A program made the translations under genes and the position numbers. Source: Rothia gullae (lineage in GTDB: Bacteria; Actinomycetota; Actinomycetes; Actinomycetales; Micrococcaceae). From it: a DNA stretch of 64,000 nucleotides. The notes beneath the pieces are model-generated. The model did no database searches and was not told the DNA's origin. It worked only from the letters and a program-made list of their open reading frames with translations. Location: the NCBI RefSeq assembly GCF_024294905.1, contig NZ_JANCOC010000001.1, positions 131,223-195,222 on the forward strand, read 5' to 3'. This document shows positions 59,292 to 64,000 of this stretch, one piece after another (within the stretch, counting starts at the first letter, position 1; each line of letters starts with the position of its first letter).

Positions 59292-60821
59292 TTACTTCGC
59301 CAGCTTCGCCATCCATTCCTCAATGCCCTCAACGGTGCGCGGCAGCGCAGCGGAGAGGTTCACGTTGCCGTCCTCGGTGCAGAGCACGTCGTCCTCAAGG
59401 CGGATACCGATACCGCGGTACTCCTCGGGGATAGACATGTCCTCTTCCTTGAAGTACAGTGCCGGCTCAATGGTGAAGACCATGCCCGGCTCCAGCTCAG
59501 CCCACATGTACAGTTCAGCCTTCGCCTGCGCGCAGTCATGCACGTCCAGGCCCAGGTGGTGGCTGGTGCCGTGCGGCATCCAGCGGCGGTGCTGACCGCC
59601 CTCAATGGTGAGGGAAACCTCGGCAGAAACCGGTAGCAGGCCCCACTCTTCCAGACGGTGAGCCAGAACCTCCATAGCGGCGTCGTGAAGTTCGTGGAAC
59701 TTACGGCCCGGCTTAGCCACAGCGAATGCGGCGTCAGCAGCCTCCAGTACAGCGTTGTAGACCTTCGCCTGAACCTCGGTGAACTTACCGTTCACGGGGA
59801 AGGTGCGGGTCACGTCTGCGGTGTACAGGGTGTCGTCCTCAACGCCTGCGTCCAGCAGCAGCAGCTTGCCGTCATCGACGGTGCCGTTGTTACGGATCCA
59901 GTGCAGGATGGTTGCGTTGTTACCGCAAGCTGCGATGGTGTCGTAGCCCAGGTCGTTACCGTCGGTACGTGCCACGGAGAAGAACGCAGTCTCAACGACG
60001 CGCTCACCGCGGTGGTGCGCAACAGCCCTCGGCAGCGCACGAACAACTTCTTCGAAGCCCTTGACGGTCAGGTCAACGGAGCGCTGCAGGTTCTCAACCT
60101 CGATAGCGTCCTTAATCAGGCGAGCCTCGGAGAGAGCCACGTTCAGTTCGGAGTCCAGCTTGTCAGCCTGCTCCAGCTCCACGCCGGTGTTGTAGCGGGA
60201 GGTGTCAACCAGCGCGTCAACAGCCGGGTCAACGTTGCGGACCAGGCGGATGTTCACGCCGCCCAGGCTCTGGTTGCCGGCGTTCTTGGTGATAGCAACC
60301 TCAAGCTCGGACAGGTCGCGGGTACGCAGACCGTAACGTTCGGAGAACTCCTTCAGGGTGGGGCGGGGGCCAACCCAGAACTCGCCGTAGCGTGCATCCG
60401 CGTAGAACTCTGCGGTGTCGCGGCCAGCCAGCGGGCGGAAGTACAGGGTGACCTCGTGGTTGGAGCCGTTGTCGCCGGTACCCTCTTCGACGGGCTCGAA
60501 GATCAGCACGGCGTCGGGCTCGTGGTCGATGCCCAGGCCGGTCTGGTGTGCAAACGCGGAGTGGGGGCGGAAGCGGTAGTCGCAGTCGTTGGAACGGACC
60601 TTCAGCGGGCCTGCGGGCAGGACGAGGCGCTCGCCGGGGAATGCCTTGGAGATCTTGGCGCGGCGCTCAGCTGCGTAGTCTGCTACGGGCTCGCGGGTGT
60701 AGCCGTCATCTTCAGCAGGTGCCCAGTTTGCGGCAATGAATTCGGTGAACGCAGACGCCTTAGGGGTGCTGCGGTGGTCAGTCTTCTGAGCTTCGGTGCT
60801 CTTCTCGTTGTTCTCAGTCAT
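59292..60821 (-). CDS. pepP: Xaa-Pro aminopeptidase (aminopeptidase P)
   Basis: 509 residues, M24 pita-bread fold. N-terminal creatinase domain with NDCDYRFRPHSAFAHQTGL. Metal ligands lie in LLLDAGVEDDTLYTADVTRT (two Asp), GTSHHLGLDVHD (His), FTIEPALYF and GIRLEDDVL (two Glu). It removes N-terminal residues preceding proline. Monocistronic. Confidence 0.95.
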   Translation of the reverse strand: MTENNEKSTEAQKTDHRSTPKASAFTEFIAANWAPAEDDGYTREPVADYAAERRAKISKAFPGERLVLPAGPLKVRSNDCDYRFRPHSAFAHQTGLGIDHEPDAVLIFEPVEEGTGDNGSNHEVTLYFRPLAGRDTAEFYADARYGEFWVGPRPTLKEFSERYGLRTRDLSELEVAITKNAGNQSLGGVNIRLVRNVDPAVDALVDTSRYNTGVELEQADKLDSELNVALSEARLIKDAIEVENLQRSVDLTVKGFEEVVRALPRAVAHHRGERVVETAFFSVARTDGNDLGYDTIAACGNNATILHWIRNNGTVDDGKLLLLDAGVEDDTLYTADVTRTFPVNGKFTEVQAKVYNAVLEAADAAFAVAKPGRKFHELHDAAMEVLAHRLEEWGLLPVSAEVSLTIEGGQHRRWMPHGTSHHLGLDVHDCAQAKAELYMWAELEPGMVFTIEPALYFKEEDMSIPEEYRGIGIRLEDDVLCTEDGNVNLSAALPRTVEGIEEWMAKLAK

Positions 60822-61037
60822 GGGTTAATCATAGCTTCTTCATTGCAGGTGGGCAGGTGTTTTAGCGCTTTTGACCATTAGAGGGGGTGCGGTGGGACAG
60901 AATATATCTTTGACCTACGACCGGGTGCCTGATATTGCGCCGCCGATATTGGTAGGGTTGAATCAGAAGAGTAGATGACATGCCTTAAAACCCCGCTGAG
61001 ATGGCGACGAACTAGCGGGGGCGGGGAAGGAGAGAAT

Positions 61038-62012
61038 ATGACGCAGACAGAACACCGAAATAGTGCACCGCACAATAATGCGCAGCAGGCACCGCAGCCC
61101 GCTGAATCGGGCACGCCTGAAAACCTGAACCATGCCGGGCGCTATGATCTGCATATTCACTCCGCTATTTCTGACGGCACGCAGAGCCTGACCGAGCTGG
61201 TGCCGCTGATTGCTCGCGCCGGGTTGGCGGGTTTCGCGCTCACTGATCACGATACGACGGCTGGTTGGGCGCAGGCGGCTCAGCTGGCGGGTGAGTACGG
61301 TCTAGATTTTCTGCCGGGTGCCGAGTTCTCTTGCCGTTACCGGTACACCGATGGTGAGGGCCGCGTGCGCACGAAGACTATTCATCTGCTCGCTTATGGT
61401 TTTGACCCGGTGGAGTCGGAGTTAGCGCGCCGTGTGGAGGCGATTCGCGCCAGCCGTGAGGGTCGTGCGCAGGCTATTGTGGGTCGTCTTGCCGCTGACT
61501 ACCCGCTGACCTGGGATGACGTGTTGGCGCAGGTGGGGGAGGGGAACACAGCGGTGGGCCGCCCCCATATTGCTGATGCGCTGGTTGCTGCCGGTGTGGT
61601 TGCTGATCGTTCTGAGGCTTTTGCGAAGCTGCTGTACACGGGCAGCCCCTACTATGTGCCGCAGGATGCGCTGGATCCGTTGGAGGCGGTGCGTCTGGTG
61701 CGTGAGGCTGGGGGTGTGCCGGTGATTGCGCATCCAATGAGTACGATGCGTGGGCCTGCGTTGAGCCTGGAGTATCTGGGTTTGATGGTGGATGCTGGCC
61801 TGGCGGGCGTGGAAGTGTATCACCGCGAGAATTCCCCGGAGGACCGGGCGCGTCTGCTGGAATTCATTGAGGGTCAGCGTGCGGCGGGCAGTGAGGTGCT
61901 GGTGACGGGTTCGAGCGATTATCACGGTGCGGGTAAGCCGAATCTGCTGGGTGAGAATACGACGGATGCGGTGACGGTGGCGCGTATCCGTGAGCAGCTG
62001 GCAGCCCAGTAG
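61038..62012 (+). CDS. PHP-domain phosphoesterase (YciV/RNase AM-like)
   Basis: 324 residues. PHP motifs DLHIHSAISDGTQ (metal ligands), ALTDHDTTAGW, PGAEFSCRY, VIAHPMS and GSSDYHG. Members of this type are 3',5'-nucleotide phosphatases or 5'-3' trimming exoribonucleases (RNase AM). ATG 61038 has GGAAGGAG upstream. A 30-residue Gln/Asn/Pro-rich start precedes the domain. Ends with the hairpin at 62034. Confidence 0.88.
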   Translation: MTQTEHRNSAPHNNAQQAPQPAESGTPENLNHAGRYDLHIHSAISDGTQSLTELVPLIARAGLAGFALTDHDTTAGWAQAAQLAGEYGLDFLPGAEFSCRYRYTDGEGRVRTKTIHLLAYGFDPVESELARRVEAIRASREGRAQAIVGRLAADYPLTWDDVLAQVGEGNTAVGRPHIADALVAAGVVADRSEAFAKLLYTGSPYYVPQDALDPLEAVRLVREAGGVPVIAHPMSTMRGPALSLEYLGLMVDAGLAGVEVYHRENSPEDRARLLEFIEGQRAAGSEVLVTGSSDYHGAGKPNLLGENTTDAVTVARIREQLAAQ

Positions 62013-62033
62013 TAAGACCCAGTAGTAAGACGA

Positions 62034-62080
62034 AAGAGCGTGGGGCGGTTCCTTGATTAGGAACCGGCCCCACACTCTTA
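62034..62080. terminator. Terminator between PHP gene and methyltransferase gene
   Basis: Stem aagagcgtggggcggttcc / ggaaccggccccacactctt, symmetric. Confidence 0.85.
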
Positions 62081-62117
62081 ATAACACGTGCCCTCACAAA
62101 CGCGCAGACAAGACAGC

Positions 62118-63383
62118 CTAGACGCTCTCACGCGAAGCATGATGCTGCAACACCGCACCCGCAGCAACCGCATCCCGCTGAGCCCGCGCCGCACGAGCCT
62201 TAGCCCGCGCCTGATGCTGACGCTGACGACGCAACTCATCACGACTATCAATACGCATCTTCTTGTCCACCGCATCCATCGACCGGTGACGCACAAACCG
62301 GCACGAGGCACCCTCAACCGGCTGCGTAGTCTCCGTGAGCGTATCCAACACAGCCTTCAACGCATGACGGCTCGCCGCCGTCAATGCATCACGACTCGTA
62401 CCGCCACGAACACCCACCGTACGCTTCGGCGTGAACAACACACTCGCCCCACGCGGCACACCGCGATACTCAGCGAACGACACCGGATCCACACCCAGGC
62501 GCTTAGCCATCACCTCAATAGCCGGCGGATTCTGATCCACACACACGAACTTACGACCCAGCTGAGCTGCCGCCGCACCCGTAGAACCAGAACCAGCGAA
62601 GAAATCCAACACCCAATCACCCGGGCGGGAACTCGCCGCAATCATACGACGCAACAAACCCGTAGGCTTCTGCGTGGGATAACCCGTCTTCTCCTTACCC
62701 GTCGGCGACACAATAGTATGCCACCACACATCCGTAGGGAGCTTACCGCGAGAAGCCTTCTCCTCAGTCACCAAACCGGGAGCCATATACGGTTCACGAT
62801 CAACCTCCGCAGTATTGAAGTAATAGCTGCGGTGATCCTTCGCGTACACCAAAATATTGTCGTGCTTCGTCGGCCAGCGGCGAGTAGACTTCGCACCGTA
62901 GTCATAAGCCCAAATCAGCTCATTAATGAAGTTCTCACGACCAAAAATCATGTCGCACATAATCTTCACATAATGAACCTCACGCCAATCCAGGTGCAGG
63001 TACAGGGTGCCGTCTTGCGCAAGCAGACGATGCGCCTGCTCAATACGCGGTGCTAGGAACGCCCAATAATCCTCGAACGAGTCGTTATAGCTCGCCAGAG
63101 TCTGCAGGGTGCTCGAATAGCTCTTGCCCTTAAAACCGGTGCGGTCACCCTTCTCAGAAGCCTCCGCGCTCAACGTGCGGCGCGTCTGCTTCTTACCCGT
63201 ATTGAACGGCGGGTCAATGTAAATCACGGTGAACGCACCGTCGGGCAGCTCACGCAGATACTCCAGGTTATCTGCCTGCACCAGCAGCGACGGGCCCTGC
63301 GGATCGAAAACAGTCGAATCCGCGGAGTTCGCCTCAGCGGCAGGGGAGGGCGCGGCGGGTGCCGTGGATGCTGAAATACCCAA
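62118..63383 (-). CDS. Orphan site-specific DNA methyltransferase (beta-class, DPPF)
   Basis: About 421 residues with a TTG start. VIYIDPPFNTGKK is catalytic motif IV and precedes WVLDFFAGSGSTGAAAAQLG (motif I, AdoMet binding), the order of the beta class of adenine-N6 or cytosine-N4 methyltransferases; GYPTQKPTGLLRRMI is the motif X/I link. A basic C-terminal extension of about 120 residues, rich in Arg/Gln/Ala, follows. No restriction gene is next to it. It begins eight bases after the helicase gene, so it is co-transcribed with an RNA helicase, which is unusual for a restriction-modification enzyme. Confidence 0.85.
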   Translation of the reverse strand: MGISASTAPAAPSPAAEANSADSTVFDPQGPSLLVQADNLEYLRELPDGAFTVIYIDPPFNTGKKQTRRTLSAEASEKGDRTGFKGKSYSSTLQTLASYNDSFEDYWAFLAPRIEQAHRLLAQDGTLYLHLDWREVHYVKIMCDMIFGRENFINELIWAYDYGAKSTRRWPTKHDNILVYAKDHRSYYFNTAEVDREPYMAPGLVTEEKASRGKLPTDVWWHTIVSPTGKEKTGYPTQKPTGLLRRMIAASSRPGDWVLDFFAGSGSTGAAAAQLGRKFVCVDQNPPAIEVMAKRLGVDPVSFAEYRGVPRGASVLFTPKRTVGVRGGTSRDALTAASRHALKAVLDTLTETTQPVEGASCRFVRHRSMDAVDKKMRIDSRDELRRQRQHQARAKARAARAQRDAVAAGAVLQHHASRESV

Positions 63384-63391
63384 CCCCGGCC

Positions 63392-64000
63392 CTAGCCTTC
63401 AGAACCAGCACGGTCAGCGCCACGGCCCTTACCGCGAGAACCCTCAGCACGAGAACCCTCAGCACGAGAACCCTCAGCACGAGAACCTTCAGCACGCGAG
63501 CCTTCAGAACGGCGGCGGGTACGGCGGCGGCCCTCACCCTCCACGGGCTGACCCTCAACACGGCGGGTACGGCGACGCTGACGAGGCACACGCTCAGAAC
63601 GCTCCGAAGAACGTTCGGTACGCTCGGATGCGCCCTGCTCGGAACGCTCGGAACGCTCAGTGCGCTTGCGGCCCTCAGAGCGGCTACGGCCCTCACCGGA
63701 ACGACCCTCACGGCCACCGTCACGACCGCCGCGGGAACGGCGCGAACCCTTCTCTCCATCACGACCGCCAGAACGGGCACCCTCACGGGAACCGTCGCGG
63801 CCACCGCGAGAACGAGCCGGACGGCCATCACGCGAGTCGCGGGCGCTCTCAAAGAACTCGTCGCCCATGCCCTCCGCCACACGCTCCTCGCGCGGCAGGC
63901 GGCCCTTAGTGCCAGCAGGAATGTTCAGGTCGTAGAACAGGTGTTCAGAGGAAGAGTACGTCTCAACCGGCTCAGGAACACCCAGCTCCAGGGCGTCGTT
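63392..64000 (-). CDS. C-terminal part of a DEAD/DEAH-box RNA helicase (partial)
   Basis: The gene continues past the window's right edge. The visible frame starts DALELGVPEPVETYSSSEHL, then FYDLNIPAGTKGRLPREER. I recognise this as the linker after the helicase core in actinobacterial RhlE-like DEAD-box proteins. About 150 residues of Arg/Ser/Glu/Gly-rich tail follow. The tail includes five SRAEG units (15-base repeat near 63440-63500) and SER-rich repeats, expected to bind RNA. Helicase motifs themselves are outside the window. Confidence 0.7.
   Translation of the reverse strand, partial: NDALELGVPEPVETYSSSEHLFYDLNIPAGTKGRLPREERVAEGMGDEFFESARDSRDGRPARSRGGRDGSREGARSGGRDGEKGSRRSRGGRDGGREGRSGEGRSRSEGRKRTERSERSEQGASERTERSSERSERVPRQRRRTRRVEGQPVEGEGRRRTRRRSEGSRAEGSRAEGSRAEGSRAEGSRGKGRGADRAGSEG

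Overview
The window is a 64 kb piece of a high-GC actinobacterial chromosome, most probably an oral Rothia (R. mucilaginosa-like, Micrococcaceae). This rests on recognising gene families and arrangements: a MshB-type mycothiol deacetylase, an fdxA-dapC pair, a TatB/Mrp/DUF1003/MgtE-N-CBS block, actinobacterial SepX/GlpR-like and LppP/LprE-like proteins, and GTG/TTG starts. No 16S gene or tRNA was seen, so the species assignment is an inference.

Layout. 0-10 kb: 3' end of a helicase-like gene (apparently frameshifted), an FmdB-type zinc ribbon, 5-formyl-THF cyclo-ligase, galU, a SepX/GlpR-like membrane protein, a VTT/DedA-type membrane protein, a LysR effector domain without its HTH, a Nudix hydrolase, an orphan betaine-type binding lipoprotein and alaA. 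10-21 kb: xseB-xseA, a membrane protein, ispH, then a scarred segment (14.75-16.23 kb) before an intact ABC-2 exporter plus two-component operon and ychF. 21-28.6 kb: a seven-gene Asp23/AmaP envelope-stress locus with its own ECF sigma factor, then Mop, PhnA/YjdM, GlsB and DoxX-like genes and a 23-codon membrane peptide. 28.6-38 kb: LppP-like lipoprotein, tpx, two azlC and one azlD, osmC, a lysP-like permease, Nudix, LOG and pcp. 38-64 kb: pgi, nudC, typA, an mshB fusion, fdxA-dapC, galE, DUF4253, divergent dapD/dapE, a PIG-V-like mannosyltransferase, a tandem terminator repeat, tatB, mrp-DUF1003-MgtE-N/CBS, a GSP17M-like protein, pepP, a PHP phosphoesterase, an orphan DNA methyltransferase and the 3' end of a DEAD-box helicase.

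The most striking object is at 14.75-16.23 kb. Between two copies of the ispH terminator lie fragments of a second, diverged copy of the neighbouring ABC/two-component operon. The middle of that copy is replaced by about 1.1 kb of AT-rich, Streptococcus-like DNA, which holds a 5'-truncated ltrA-family gene, its bidirectional terminator and the tail of a convergent gene. It looks like a natural-transformation scar, or an assembly chimera.

Other points of interest: the sigma-factor-containing Asp23 locus, framed by two near-identical hairpins; perfect palindromes upstream of glsB, lysP and the Asp23 locus; a recurrent TANNNT-N6/7-ATG start architecture implying leaderless transcripts; a 122-bp tandem repeat that multiplies a terminator; and two blocks of nearly pure G/C homopolymer (about 563-780 and 10367-10580) that look like base-calling artefacts, not biology.

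Metabolically, dapC, dapD and dapE (diaminopimelate/lysine), alaA, lysP and azlCD concern amino-acid supply and export. galU, galE, pgi and the mannosyltransferase serve envelope sugars. tpx, OsmC, MshB, LppP, GlsB and the Asp23 locus belong to redox and envelope stress.
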